From: Erwinia_E haradaeae_D
GTDB taxonomy: Bacteria > Pseudomonadota > Gammaproteobacteria > Enterobacterales > Enterobacteriaceae
Direction: 5' to 3'
DNA: 64,000 nucleotides
NCBI RefSeq assembly: GCF_900698935.1
Contig: NZ_LR217715.1
Span: forward strand, 372,001 to 436,000
The first letter of the stretch is position 1, and the number at the start of each line of letters is the position of its first letter. Under the pieces are notes generated by a model. The model was not told the origin of the DNA and searched no databases. It was given only the letters and a program-made list of their open reading frames with translations. The translations under genes were made by a program, and so were the position numbers. Below, piece after piece: positions 42,687-51,931 of this stretch.

Positions 42687-43645
42687 ACACGTTTCCTCTG
42701 AATGTTTAAGATGATTATGGCATCCTTGACACCCATATTATACCAATGTATTGAGTGTTTTAGTTTAAGTCCATATATTATTAACCACATCTGTGATATG
42801 TAGTGTTTGATGATCCTCGCATGATACGACAGGTACAACTTGTTCGTGATATTACTTCGTGAGCTACACTCATATTTCATTTTTATGCTATAGTTGTTAC
42901 TATATGTAGTAATGGTTCTTCCTTTTCACATCTTGCATCTAGGATTATCAAGGAAAGATCGATCGATATTTTTCTTTATTATGACCATAACATTAATAAT
43001 GTACAGTATAGAATTTTTGCTATTATTCATACATGTTTGAATGCATTTTTATATAAATCTAGTGTTCGTTATAATTTATAAATTATAGTTGTTATTTGTA
43101 GATTACATATTACTTGAGATAAGCATGTTAAAACAATTTAATTTTATAGCATGAAAACTATGCACTTTATTGTGATGAGCTTCATACAAGATTGTCAAGT
43201 TTCTATTGTCGTAAGTGAAAAAATTAAAATTTTGTTTGTTCATTAAAATGTATTGTGATAGCCGTTATAAGAGATTCAATCACATGATGCACATGCTAAT
43301 AATTTTATTATAGTAATGATGGATTATATTCGATACTAAAGTTCAAATAAAGATAGATTATCTCTAATAGACTGTGGTTCATTGGTGTGATGTTTTAAAT
43401 TTTTAAATATAAAACTACAAATAAAATCGAATATGGGTTCCTGATCAGGAAATGTATTATAGCAGATCTGAGCTTTTTAAAAATTAGAAGAGGGTCTCTT
43501 GGCTTTGAATTGAAAAGTGCGAGTAGAGCGTCGACGATAGATGTAAGTTAGAGTTTATTGGGTGCGTTGCTGTTTATGTTTAATAAACATAGACTTTACA
43601 TATATAGTATAGATACAACTTTTGTAATTTTAAGAGGAGTTTATA
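42687..43645. other. Non-coding spacer between fumC and the peroxiredoxin (divergent)
   Basis: No gene seen. Promoters for both flanking genes must lie here, but I cannot pick a confident pair. A 7-bp hairpin TGTTTAT/ATAAACA at 43571-43589 precedes the peroxiredoxin. GAGGAG at its upstream edge (about 43634) is the ribosome binding site. Confidence 0.6.
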
Positions 43646-44248
43646 ATGGTTTTGGTAACACGTTTAGCCCCTGACTTTACTGCCTCAGCTGTTTTAGGTA
43701 ATGGTACAATTATTAAGCGATTTAATTTTAAAGAATACACTATCGATAAAATGAGTGTTCTTTTCTTTTGGCCCATGGATTTTACTTTTGTATGTCCTTC
43801 TGAGCTCATTTCTTTTAATAAGCGATATGCAGAGTTTAAGAAACGTGGTGTAGAAGTCATTGGTGTATCGGTAGATTCAGAATTTGTACATAACGCATGG
43901 CGTCAAACACCTATCGATCAAGGTGGAATTGGTAGTGTGCAATATGTCATGGTTGCAGATATTAAACGTGAAATACAGAAATCTTGGGGTATTGAACATC
44001 CGGAAGCCGGTGTAGCACTGCGTGCGTCTTTTTTAATAGATACACTAGGTGTCGTCAGACATCAAGTTGTCAATGATTTGCCATTAGGTCGTAATGTTGA
44101 TGAACTTTTACGAATGGTTGATGCGTTGCAATTTCATGAAAATAATGGCGAAGTCTGTCCAGCACAGTGGCGAAAAGGTATGGATGGTATAGAGGCATCA
44201 CCTGAAGGTATTTCTAAGTATTTGTCTCAAAATAAAGATCGGTTGTAA
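43646..44248 (+). CDS. Typical two-cysteine peroxiredoxin (AhpC/TSA family)
   Basis: This thiol peroxidase reduces hydrogen peroxide and organic peroxides. Of its 200 residues, the peroxidatic cysteine is Cys50 in DFTFVCPSE and the resolving cysteine Cys171 in GEVCPAQW. The catalytic Arg lies in ALRASFLID. It resembles the single AhpC/TSA-type peroxiredoxin kept by aphid and ant symbionts more than E. coli AhpC itself, so I give no symbol. A strong GAGGAG precedes the ATG. No ahpF is adjacent. It stands alone, flanked by non-coding DNA. Confidence 0.95.
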   Translation: MVLVTRLAPDFTASAVLGNGTIIKRFNFKEYTIDKMSVLFFWPMDFTFVCPSELISFNKRYAEFKKRGVEVIGVSVDSEFVHNAWRQTPIDQGGIGSVQYVMVADIKREIQKSWGIEHPEAGVALRASFLIDTLGVVRHQVVNDLPLGRNVDELLRMVDALQFHENNGEVCPAQWRKGMDGIEASPEGISKYLSQNKDRL

Positions 44249-44603
44249 TATTTATATTATAAAGTATGTGCGTGTTTCTAACACACGTTTAGTAAGTGGA
44301 ATCATAATGATTTTTAAAAGAACGTTACTATTGATAGAAATTTGAAGACATTAAATCTGGAAATTCATAAGTTATGTTTTCTGTATATTAGTGACTTTTC
44401 ACGTTCTATCTAGCACTACGCGAGATGATCAGAATAAGCAGAAGACTATCCTAGTAAATATAGGTTAGTCTTCTAAATAGCCTGCTGTGGCTTATTAGCA
44501 CGTAGTTAGTCATAACGTTTTATTAAACCGAGTGATTGTATATGAATATTTTACATTAAAATGAAGGTGTAGTTTTTTCTTGCTGTTACATTTTGAGTTG
44601 ACT
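44249..44603. other. Non-coding spacer upstream of ribF containing a 13-bp imperfect hairpin
   Basis: No gene seen. A short hairpin CGTGT/ACACG followed by TTTAGT lies just after the peroxiredoxin (44271-44287) and may terminate it. A larger hairpin at 44440-44474 is listed separately. In E. coli rpsT lies near ribF; no readable trace here. Confidence 0.6.
44440..44474. repeat. 13-bp hairpin with one mismatch upstream of ribF
   Basis: Outer arms AGAAGACTA and TAGTCTTCT (9 bp) enclose a T-T mismatch, then CCTA/TAGG (4 bp) and the loop GTAAATA. It lies 130 bases before the ribF start. No U-run follows directly on either strand. Confidence 0.5.
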
Positions 44604-45566
44604 ATGAGGTTGATACGTGGCATATATAATCTGAGAGCGGAGCATCGTGGTTATGCGTTAACTATAGGTAATTTTGATGGTGTACATCGCGGGCACCAAG
44701 CACTACTAACCAAACTTCGCAGAGCAGGAAATAAACGTAAGATTCCTGTCATGGTAATGCTTTTTGAGCCGCATCCACTCGAGGTTTTGAATCTAACAAA
44801 TGCGCCTGCTCGCTTAACTAGATTACATGAAAAGTTGTGTTATTTACAAAAAGCGGGAGTAGATACTGTATTATGTGTTCGTTTTACTCAGAGCTTTTCC
44901 TCATGCAGTGCGCGAGATTTTATTAATGGAGTCCTGGTAAATAAACTAAGAATAAAATTATTAGCTGTTGGGGATGATTTTGAATTTGGTGCAGGTCGAG
45001 ACGGAAACTTTCGTCTATTACAAAAAGCCAGTATTGATTATGGTTTTGATATCTTGAATACACAGACATTATTAGAGCATAACCAGCGTATCAGTAGCAC
45101 TTCTATACGCGCAGCGCTTTCCAAGGATAATCTGTCCTTAGCTGCTATATTGCTAGGGCGTCCATTTAGTATGTCTGGTCGAGTTATTTATGGTGATTCA
45201 CTGGGCCGCTCGATTGGTTTTCCTACCGCAAATATACCATTATTTCGTGTCTTAACACCAATAGAAGGGGTATACATTGTGTGTGTGAAAGGAGAAGAAC
45301 GACAAGTATTCTTTGGCGTGGCAAATATTGGTACACAACCTACTTTAAATTTACAGCGGGCACGTAAACAATTAGAAGTACATCTATTAGATATGAGCCT
45401 TAATCTTTACGGTCAGTATATTGAAGTGATCTTTTTGCATAAAATACGTAATGAAAAACGTTTCTCTTCGCTCTTTGCTTTAAAAGAGCAGATTAAACGT
45501 GATGTAATGGATGCTCGGTATTTTTTTGATCACAACAAACCTAATGATAGTTTAAATACTACATAA
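44604..45566 (+). CDS. ribF: Bifunctional riboflavin kinase / FMN adenylyltransferase
   Basis: RibF makes FMN and FAD from riboflavin. From ATG 44604 it has 320 residues starting MRLIRGIYNL, the family N-terminus. The open frame extends to a TTG at 44580, but those eight residues have no counterpart. The adenylyltransferase domain shows TIGNFDGVHRGHQALL and the ISSTSIR motif. The kinase domain begins near residue 190 with GDSLGRSIGFPTANI. In E. coli ileS and lspA follow; here 640 bases of empty DNA follow instead. FMN from this enzyme would also feed UbiX. Confidence 0.97.
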   Translation: MRLIRGIYNLRAEHRGYALTIGNFDGVHRGHQALLTKLRRAGNKRKIPVMVMLFEPHPLEVLNLTNAPARLTRLHEKLCYLQKAGVDTVLCVRFTQSFSSCSARDFINGVLVNKLRIKLLAVGDDFEFGAGRDGNFRLLQKASIDYGFDILNTQTLLEHNQRISSTSIRAALSKDNLSLAAILLGRPFSMSGRVIYGDSLGRSIGFPTANIPLFRVLTPIEGVYIVCVKGEERQVFFGVANIGTQPTLNLQRARKQLEVHLLDMSLNLYGQYIEVIFLHKIRNEKRFSSLFALKEQIKRDVMDARYFFDHNKPNDSLNTT

Positions 45567-46206
45567 GAAAACAGAGGCCTATTCTCTATAACTTACAAAA
45601 GTTATTTCCTACTAGCGTAGTAATAGTAATCTCTTGTTTAAGTATCTACATAATACACATATACAATCTGTTTTTAGGGTGGTTGGGGTTATTTTCACAA
45701 CTTAATGTTAGATACATGTTAGATACTTGATGTTAAATAAAAGGTTAATTGATAATAACGTTCTTCAATACTGGCTACAGGTATTTAAAGGTAGAAGAAT
45801 AGCAGATTCAGAAACTGTAAGATCTAGGGTATAACTTCCTTCTTGATACCATATCGATTACACCTTATGATGTGCATGCAGTGATTGATAGTTACTTGAA
45901 TATTTTTCACTGCAGGGAGTTTTATTCAGTGATGCCAGTTTGGTAAAGTGATACCATAAAGAGTATTGTTTTAAGAAATGATTCATCATACAGTCATTTT
46001 AAAAAAAATCATTGGTAAAATTTATAAGGATAGATTGCTATTATATAAATTGAGGTAATAGGCGCTGTTTATGTTCTAATCGATGCATGTTAATACGTCC
46101 ATATATGGTCTTATCATCGATCTCAGCATTTCAGAGTTATAGGTGTATGGCACATAAATAGATACTGCACATTTTTTATATGCGATTTTTGTTCCAAGGA
46201 TATAGA
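45567..46206. other. Non-coding spacer between ribF and tusD
   Basis: No gene or ileS remnant recognised. An 11-bp unit ATGTTAGATAC is repeated twice in tandem at 45705-45726. AAGGA at 46196-46200 is the tusD ribosome binding site. Confidence 0.6.
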
Positions 46207-46593
46207 ATGCGTTTTTGTATAATAGTGACCGGACCTTCTTATGGCACTCAGCAGGCTAGTAACGCTTGGTTATTTGCAAATGCTTTAGTAGCAACACAGC
46301 ATGTTTTAGAAAGTGTTTTCTTTTATCGTGAGGGCGTGCTTAATGCTAATAAATTCAATACACCTGCTAACGATGAAGTAAATTTAACTCGTCTCTGGCA
46401 GAGCTTACACCACAATTATGGAGTTAAACTCAATCTGTGTGTGTCTGCAGCCTTACGGCGTGGAATATATGACCACAAAGAATCATGCAATATGCATTTC
46501 ACTTCCTCTAATTTGGCTATAGGTTTTCAGCTTACCGGGCTAAGCGAATTAGCTACCGCAACATTAACCTCTGATCGAATCGTGCAATTTTGA
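46207..46593 (+). CDS. tusD: TusD, sulfur-relay protein for tRNA 2-thiolation
   Basis: TusBCD passes persulfide sulfur from TusA to TusE and MnmA for 2-thiouridine in tRNA wobble positions. The ATG at 46207, six bases after AAGGA, gives 128 residues, the E. coli length, starting MRFCIIVTGPSYGTQQASNAW. The sulfur-carrying Cys78 is present in NLCVSAALRRG. An upstream in-frame ATG at 46180 would add nine unrelated residues. The tusC start overlaps its stop by one base. The three tus genes precede rpsL as in enterobacteria. Confidence 0.96.
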   Translation: MRFCIIVTGPSYGTQQASNAWLFANALVATQHVLESVFFYREGVLNANKFNTPANDEVNLTRLWQSLHHNYGVKLNLCVSAALRRGIYDHKESCNMHFTSSNLAIGFQLTGLSELATATLTSDRIVQF

Positions 46594-46973
46594 TGCATTC
46601 TATAGCTTTTGTGTTTACGAAGAGTCCACATGGATCTAGCGCTGGACGTGAGGGTTTGGATGCGGTTCTAGCAACACTTACGTTAAGCAATCATGTGGAT
46701 GTAGGTCTGTTTTTTGTCAGTGATGGTGTTTTACAATTACTGAAATATCAGAACAGTGATGAGATTTTAGCACGTAATTATAGTCCTACCTTTGGTATAT
46801 TGTCTTTATATGATGTTAAATGTTTGTATGTCTGCTCAGAAGCGTTGTTGGAGCGGGGTATACTCTGCGATCATACGTGTATAGATCAGAAATATATATT
46901 GAAAGCTCAAATATTATCTGCAGAAGAATTACGGGTAATTTTACATCAGTATGATCGGGTGATGACTTTTTGA
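46593..46973 (+). CDS. tusC: TusC, sulfur-relay protein
   Basis: TusC is the structural partner of TusB and TusD in the hexameric sulfur-relay complex. The ATG at 46593 overlaps the tusD stop (TGATG) and gives 126 residues, slightly longer than in E. coli. A TTG three bases upstream is also possible but less likely. Family sequence includes AFVFTKSPHGSSAGREGLDA in the N-terminal strand-loop, SDGVLQLL and GILSLYDVKCLYVC. It is translationally coupled to tusD. Confidence 0.94.
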   Translation: MHSIAFVFTKSPHGSSAGREGLDAVLATLTLSNHVDVGLFFVSDGVLQLLKYQNSDEILARNYSPTFGILSLYDVKCLYVCSEALLERGILCDHTCIDQKYILKAQILSAEELRVILHQYDRVMTF

Positions 46974-46981
46974 GGTGATTT

Positions 46982-47269
46982 ATGTTGCATATGATAGCTA
47001 GTTCACCATTTCAGTGCGACTATCGAGCCATCTTACGTCTTATATCCGCAGGTGATGTTGTGTTGTTATTGGGTGATGGAGTTATTATTGGCATAGAGAG
47101 TGGAGCAATGTTTTCAGTATTTTTTGATAGTATTATTCAGTTATATGTCTTGAAGGCGGATTTAATTGCTAGAGGTCTTCTAATGTATATTTCACCACAC
47201 GTACAAGTTATAACCTATAATGAATTGATAAATCTTATGGTGCAAAACCCTCAACAAATATCATGGTGA
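46982..47269 (+). CDS. tusB: TusB, sulfur-relay protein
   Basis: TusB is the smallest subunit of the TusBCD complex. The 95 residues equal the E. coli length, starting MLHMIASSPFQCDYRAILRL, with LLLLGDGV-like LLGDGVIIGIESG in the middle and LKADLIARGL near the C-terminus. It starts eight bases after tusC. With TusC and TusD all present, the wobble-thiolation relay appears complete in this window apart from tusA, tusE and mnmA, which lie elsewhere if present. Confidence 0.93.
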   Translation: MLHMIASSPFQCDYRAILRLISAGDVVLLLGDGVIIGIESGAMFSVFFDSIIQLYVLKADLIARGLLMYISPHVQVITYNELINLMVQNPQQISW

Positions 47270-47293
47270 ATGATCTATTGATTTGCTTATTGA

Positions 47294-47322
47294 TTGACTC
47301 TGTTAGGGTATAACTTTACAAT
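47294..47322 (+). promoter_or_regulatory. Candidate str-operon promoter
   Basis: TTGACT (47294-47299), a 17-base spacer and TACAAT (47317-47322) match the sigma-70 consensus at five of six positions in each box. It lies between tusB and rpsL, about 110 bases before the rpsL start, the expected place for the str promoter. Confidence 0.65.
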
Positions 47323-47434
47323 AACATTACAATAGCAATAAAAGCGTGTGATGATAAAGATTAGAGAAAACAACTTTCTTTAAGAAGTCAATAGGATTGG
47401 CAAGTAAAAAGAATGAGAACCTAGGAGTGTAGTA

Positions 47435-47809
47435 ATGGCAACAGTTAACCAACTGGTTCGAAAACCACGCGTACGTAAAATTGTAAAAAGCAATGTGCCC
47501 GCGTTGGAGGGGTGTCCTCAAAAACGTGGAGTATGTACTCGAGTATATACTACCACCCCTAAAAAACCAAATTCAGCTCTACGTAAGGTATGTCGTGTTC
47601 GTTTAACTAACGGATTTGAAGTTACCTCTTATATTGGAGGAGAGGGGCATAACCTTCAAGAACACTCTGTGATCTTAATTCGCGGCGGCCGAGTAAAGGA
47701 CTTACCGGGTGTGCGGTATCATACCATACGGGGAGCTCTGGATTGTTCCGGTGTAAAAGATTGCAAGCAAGCACGATCTAAGTATGGTGTGAAAAAACCA
47801 AAGACTTAA
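47435..47809 (+). CDS. rpsL: 30S ribosomal protein S12
   Basis: S12 sits at the decoding centre and controls translational accuracy. The 124 residues match the family. Residues around Lys43 (TTTPKKPNSALRKV) and the GGRVKDLPGVRYH loop are the ordinary streptomycin-sensitive type. First gene of the str operon, following the candidate promoter. A small hairpin (TTTCAC/GTGAAA, 47843-47859) lies in the gap before rpsG, where S7 regulates the operon in E. coli; I cannot show that it does so here. Confidence 0.98.
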   Translation: MATVNQLVRKPRVRKIVKSNVPALEGCPQKRGVCTRVYTTTPKKPNSALRKVCRVRLTNGFEVTSYIGGEGHNLQEHSVILIRGGRVKDLPGVRYHTIRGALDCSGVKDCKQARSKYGVKKPKT

Positions 47810-47927
47810 TAAGTCTCTGTTAGGATTAAGTAAGGCCAAACCTTTCACTCAAGGTGAAAAAATATCTTATACCAGTGAGAGATTCCCATATAGTTTTGGG
47901 CGTCCTGAATTTATAACGGAGTACTTT

Positions 47928-48398
47928 ATGCCACGTCGTCGAATTATAGGTCAACGTAAAATTTTACCAGATCCCAAATTTGGATCGGAGCTACTAGCTA
48001 AGTTTGTTAATATTCTAATGGTTGATGGAAAGAAATCTATCGCTGAAGCTATCGTTTATCATGCGTTAGAAGCACTAACTAAGCGTTTTGGTAAAAATGG
48101 CTTAGAGGTTTTTGAAAGATCTTTAGATAACGTGCGTCCCATTGTAGAAGTTAAATCTCGACGTGTAGGGGGTTCTACATATCAGGTACCCGTGGAAGTC
48201 CGTCCAATACGTCGTAATGCATTAGCAATGCGTTGGATTGTCGAAGCTGCTCGTAAACGCAGTGATAAATCTATGTCATTACGTTTAGCTAATGAATTAG
48301 CTGATGCTGCAGAAAATAAAGGTGCTGCAGTGAAGAAACGTGAAGATGTTCACCGTATGGCTGAGGCGAACAAAGCATTCGCTCATTATCGTTGGTAA
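47928..48398 (+). CDS. rpsG: 30S ribosomal protein S7
   Basis: S7 nucleates assembly of the 30S head and lies next to the E-site tRNA. The 156 residues equal the short, ancestral S7 form, without the C-terminal extension of E. coli K-12. Signatures PRRRIIGQRKILPDPKFGSE and VKKREDVHRMAEANKAFAHY are intact. It is the second gene of the str operon, 118 bases after rpsL and 95 bases before fusA. Confidence 0.98.
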   Translation: MPRRRIIGQRKILPDPKFGSELLAKFVNILMVDGKKSIAEAIVYHALEALTKRFGKNGLEVFERSLDNVRPIVEVKSRRVGGSTYQVPVEVRPIRRNALAMRWIVEAARKRSDKSMSLRLANELADAAENKGAAVKKREDVHRMAEANKAFAHYRW

Positions 48399-48493
48399 CA
48401 GCAATATACCTGTTATGAATCCAGTAGTACAGGCTCATTGTCTGATCTACTGTAATCGATGCACTTAGAATATCTGAGATTTAGAGGAATAAC

Positions 48494-50602
48494 ATGGCTC
48501 GTACCACACCTATAACGCGCTACCGTAACATCGGTATCAGCGCGCATATCGACGCAGGTAAAACCACTACTACTGAACGTATACTGTTTTACACTGGCGT
48601 AAATCATAAAATCGGTGAAGTTCATGATGGTGCGGCTACTATGGACTGGATGGAGCAGGAGCAGGAGCGTGGGATTACTATAACTTCTGCAGCCACTACT
48701 GCTTTTTGGTCTGGTATGGCTAAGCAGTTCGAGCCTCATCGTATTAATATTATTGATACCCCTGGACATGTTGACTTTACTATTGAGGTCGAACGTTCAA
48801 TGCGTGTTCTAGATGGTGCGGTAATGATTTATTGCGCTGTGGGCGGCGTTCAACCACAATCTGAAACTGTATGGCGTCAGGCTAATAAATATATAGTTCC
48901 ACGTATTGCGTTTATTAATAAAATGGACCGCATGGGAGCTAATTTCTTGAAAGTGGTACATCAAATTAAATTACGGCTTGCAGCTAACCCAGTACCCATT
49001 CAGTTGCCAATTGGTTCAGAAGAAAAGTTTACTGGAGTTATTGATTTAATAAAAATGAAAGCCATTAATTGGAATGATTCTGATCAAGGTGTCACCTTTA
49101 GATATGAGCATATTCCTCATGATATGAGGAATACTGCTGACGAATGGCACCAAAAACTACTTGAGTCTGCAGTTGAGTCTTCTGAAGAATTGATGGATAA
49201 ATATTTAAATGGTCAAATACTTACTGAAGAAGAAATTAAAAATGCCCTTCGTCAGCGAGTTTTAAGCAATGAAATCATTCTGGTTACATGTGGTTCTGCT
49301 TTTAAAAATAAAGGTGTTCAAGCTATGCTGGATGCAGTGATTGAATACTTACCAGCTCCCACTAATGTACCTGCAATTCAAGGTGTTCTAAATGATAGCG
49401 CAGGTACATCAGCGATACGTTATTCGGATGATAGTGAACCGTTTTCTGCGTTGGCATTTAAAATTGCTACCGATCCATTTGTAGGCAATTTAACCTTTTT
49501 TCGTGTGTATTCTGGAGTAGTTAAGTCTGGTGACACGGTAATAAATTCCGTTAAGTCACAACGTGAGCGCTTAGGTCGTATTGTACAAATGCATGCTAAC
49601 AAGCGTGAAGAAATCAAAGAAGTGTATGCGGGGGATATTGCTGCAGCGATTGGTTTAAAAGATGTGACAACAGGAGATACTTTATGTGACATAAATCATG
49701 TCATTCTTCTGGAGCGTATGGAATTTCCGGAGCCAGTCATTTCTGTAGCTGTCGAACCAAAAACTAAAGTTGATCAGGAAAGAATGGGTATTGCTCTAGG
49801 GAGATTAGCCAAAGAAGATCCTTCATTTCGTGTATGGACTGATGAAGAGTCTTCTCAAACTATTATTGCTGGAATGGGAGAGCTTCATTTAGAAATTTTA
49901 GTGGATCGAATGAAGCGTGAATTTAATGTCGAAGCAAACGTGGGCAAACCACAGGTTGCTTATCGTGAAACTATTCGTAAAAATGTAACTGATATTGAAA
50001 GTAAACATATCAAGCAGTCAGGTGGGCGTGGACAATTTGCTCATATTGTTATTGATATGGGTCCTTTAGAAGAAGGGGGTTTAGGATATGAGTTTATCAA
50101 TGATATTGTTGGAGGCGCAATTCCTAAAGAGTTTATTCCTGCCGTGGATAAAGGTATTCAAGAACAACTAAAGTCTGGACCTTTAGCTGGGTATCCTGTT
50201 GTGAATATCAAGGTTCGCTTGCATTATGGTTCATATCATGACGTCGACTCTTCTGAGTTAGCATTTAAACTAGCGGCTTCTTTAGCCTTTAAATCTGCAT
50301 TTAGTCAAGCTAAACCTGTCTTGCTAGAACCGATTATGCAAGTGGCTATTGAAACACCAGAAGAGTATATGGGCGATGTAATTGGAGACATTAATCGTCG
50401 TCGTGGCCTCATTGAAGGCATGGAGGATACTGTTACCGGTAAGATTATTCGTGCACAAGTACCTTTATCCGTAATGTTTGGTTATGCAACTGATCTACGC
50501 TCACAAACGCAAGGCCGCGCTTCGTACTCTATGGAGTTTTTGAAGTACTCTGAGGCCCCGAGTCATGTGGCTCAAGCTGTTATTGAAGCTCGTAGTAAAT
50601 AA
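48494..50602 (+). CDS. fusA: Elongation factor G
   Basis: EF-G drives ribosomal translocation and, with RRF, recycling. The 702 residues are full length: GTPase domain with AHIDAGKTTTTERIL (P-loop), RGITITSAATT (switch I), DTPGHVDF (switch II) and NKMDR, then domains II to V, including the LLEPIMQVAIETPEEYMGD block of domain V. AGAGGAA precedes the ATG. Third gene of the str operon; tuf follows after 71 bases. Confidence 0.99.
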   Translation: MARTTPITRYRNIGISAHIDAGKTTTTERILFYTGVNHKIGEVHDGAATMDWMEQEQERGITITSAATTAFWSGMAKQFEPHRINIIDTPGHVDFTIEVERSMRVLDGAVMIYCAVGGVQPQSETVWRQANKYIVPRIAFINKMDRMGANFLKVVHQIKLRLAANPVPIQLPIGSEEKFTGVIDLIKMKAINWNDSDQGVTFRYEHIPHDMRNTADEWHQKLLESAVESSEELMDKYLNGQILTEEEIKNALRQRVLSNEIILVTCGSAFKNKGVQAMLDAVIEYLPAPTNVPAIQGVLNDSAGTSAIRYSDDSEPFSALAFKIATDPFVGNLTFFRVYSGVVKSGDTVINSVKSQRERLGRIVQMHANKREEIKEVYAGDIAAAIGLKDVTTGDTLCDINHVILLERMEFPEPVISVAVEPKTKVDQERMGIALGRLAKEDPSFRVWTDEESSQTIIAGMGELHLEILVDRMKREFNVEANVGKPQVAYRETIRKNVTDIESKHIKQSGGRGQFAHIVIDMGPLEEGGLGYEFINDIVGGAIPKEFIPAVDKGIQEQLKSGPLAGYPVVNIKVRLHYGSYHDVDSSELAFKLAASLAFKSAFSQAKPVLLEPIMQVAIETPEEYMGDVIGDINRRRGLIEGMEDTVTGKIIRAQVPLSVMFGYATDLRSQTQGRASYSMEFLKYSEAPSHVAQAVIEARSK

Positions 50603-50673
50603 GTTTCCGGGTGTCTATTATTTACCAATACTCACCTACTACAGTGTGAGTAAAGAAAGCAAGGAATATCATC

Positions 50674-51858
50674 GTGGCTAAAGAAAAATTTGAACGTTCT
50701 AAACCCCATATTAATGTTGGTACTATTGGTCATGTTGATCACGGTAAAACTACTTTAACGGCAGCGATTACTACTGTCCTTGCTAAAACATATGGTGGTA
50801 CTGCGCGTGCATTTGATCAGATAGATAATGCACCAGAAGAAAAAGCACGTGGTATCACTATTAACACCTCGCACGTAGAGTATGATACTCAAACACGACA
50901 TTATGCGCATGTAGACTGCCCAGGGCACGCTGACTATATTAAAAATATGATTACTGGAGCTGCTCAAATGGATGGGGCGATTTTGGTAGTTGCAGCAACT
51001 GATGGTCCAATGCCTCAGACTCGTGAACATATTTTATTGGGACGTCAAGTTGGTGTTCCATATATTATTGTGTTTTTAAATAAATGTGACATGGTTGACG
51101 ATGAAGAGTTGCTAGAGTTAGTCGAGATGGAAGTAAGAGATTTGTTATCTCAATATGATTTCCCAGGCGATCTTACACCAATTGTTTATGGTTCTGCGCT
51201 AAAAGCTTTAGAAGGTGATCCATTGTGGGAAGCGAAAATTATCGAATTAGCGAATCACTTAGACAACTATATTCCACAACCAGAACGTGCAATTGATCAG
51301 GCTTTTTTACTACCTATTGAAGATGTCTTCTCCATATCTGGTCGGGGCACTGTAGTAACTGGTAGAGTAGAACGTGGTGTTATTAAAGTTGGCGAAGAAG
51401 TGGAGATTGTTGGGATCAAAGATACCGTAAAATCAATTTGCACTGGAGTGGAAATGTTTCGCAAGCTTTTAGATGAAGGACGTGCTGGTGAAAATTGTGG
51501 AATTTTATTACGTGGTATTAAGCGGGAAGATATCCAAAGAGGACAAGTCTTGGCTAAACCTAGCACCATTAAACCACATACTAAATTTGAATCAGAAGTA
51601 TATGTGTTATCTAAAGAAGAAGGTGGGCGCCACACGCCATTCTTCAAAGGTTATCGACCTCAATTTTATTTTCGTACAACTGATGTAACAGGCGCTATTG
51701 AATTACCAGAAGGTATCGAAATGGTCATGCCGGGTGATAACATTAAAATGGTAGTAACTCTCATCCACCCTATTGCTATGGATGAAGGTTTGCGTTTTGC
51801 AATTCGTGAAGGCGGTCGTACTGTGGGGGCAGGTGTTGTTTCTAAAGTGATCGGGTAA
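50674..51858 (+). CDS. tuf: Elongation factor Tu
   Basis: EF-Tu brings aminoacyl-tRNA to the ribosome. The 394 residues are full length and begin at a GTG (MAKEKFERSKPHINVGTIGH). All GTP-binding motifs are intact: GHVDHGKT, DCPGHADY and NKCD. A strong terminator follows. Bases 50603-50673 between fusA and tuf carry no gene. Whether a second tuf copy exists cannot be seen from this window. Confidence 0.99.
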   Translation: MAKEKFERSKPHINVGTIGHVDHGKTTLTAAITTVLAKTYGGTARAFDQIDNAPEEKARGITINTSHVEYDTQTRHYAHVDCPGHADYIKNMITGAAQMDGAILVVAATDGPMPQTREHILLGRQVGVPYIIVFLNKCDMVDDEELLELVEMEVRDLLSQYDFPGDLTPIVYGSALKALEGDPLWEAKIIELANHLDNYIPQPERAIDQAFLLPIEDVFSISGRGTVVTGRVERGVIKVGEEVEIVGIKDTVKSICTGVEMFRKLLDEGRAGENCGILLRGIKREDIQRGQVLAKPSTIKPHTKFESEVYVLSKEEGGRHTPFFKGYRPQFYFRTTDVTGAIELPEGIEMVMPGDNIKMVVTLIHPIAMDEGLRFAIREGGRTVGAGVVSKVIG

Positions 51859-51891
51859 CTTGAATATGATTGTGGATGCCATATCTTTAAA

Positions 51892-51931
51892 AAAAGACTC
51901 AAAGAGCGCGTTAGCGCTCTTTGAGTCTTTT
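51892..51931 (+). terminator. Strong intrinsic terminator of the str operon
   Basis: A perfect 18-bp stem (AAAAGACTCAAAGAGCGC and its complement) with loop GTTA, ending in a U-run, starts 33 bases after the tuf stop. The A-run on the left also makes it usable for leftward transcription. It is the strongest terminator in the window. Confidence 0.9.
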
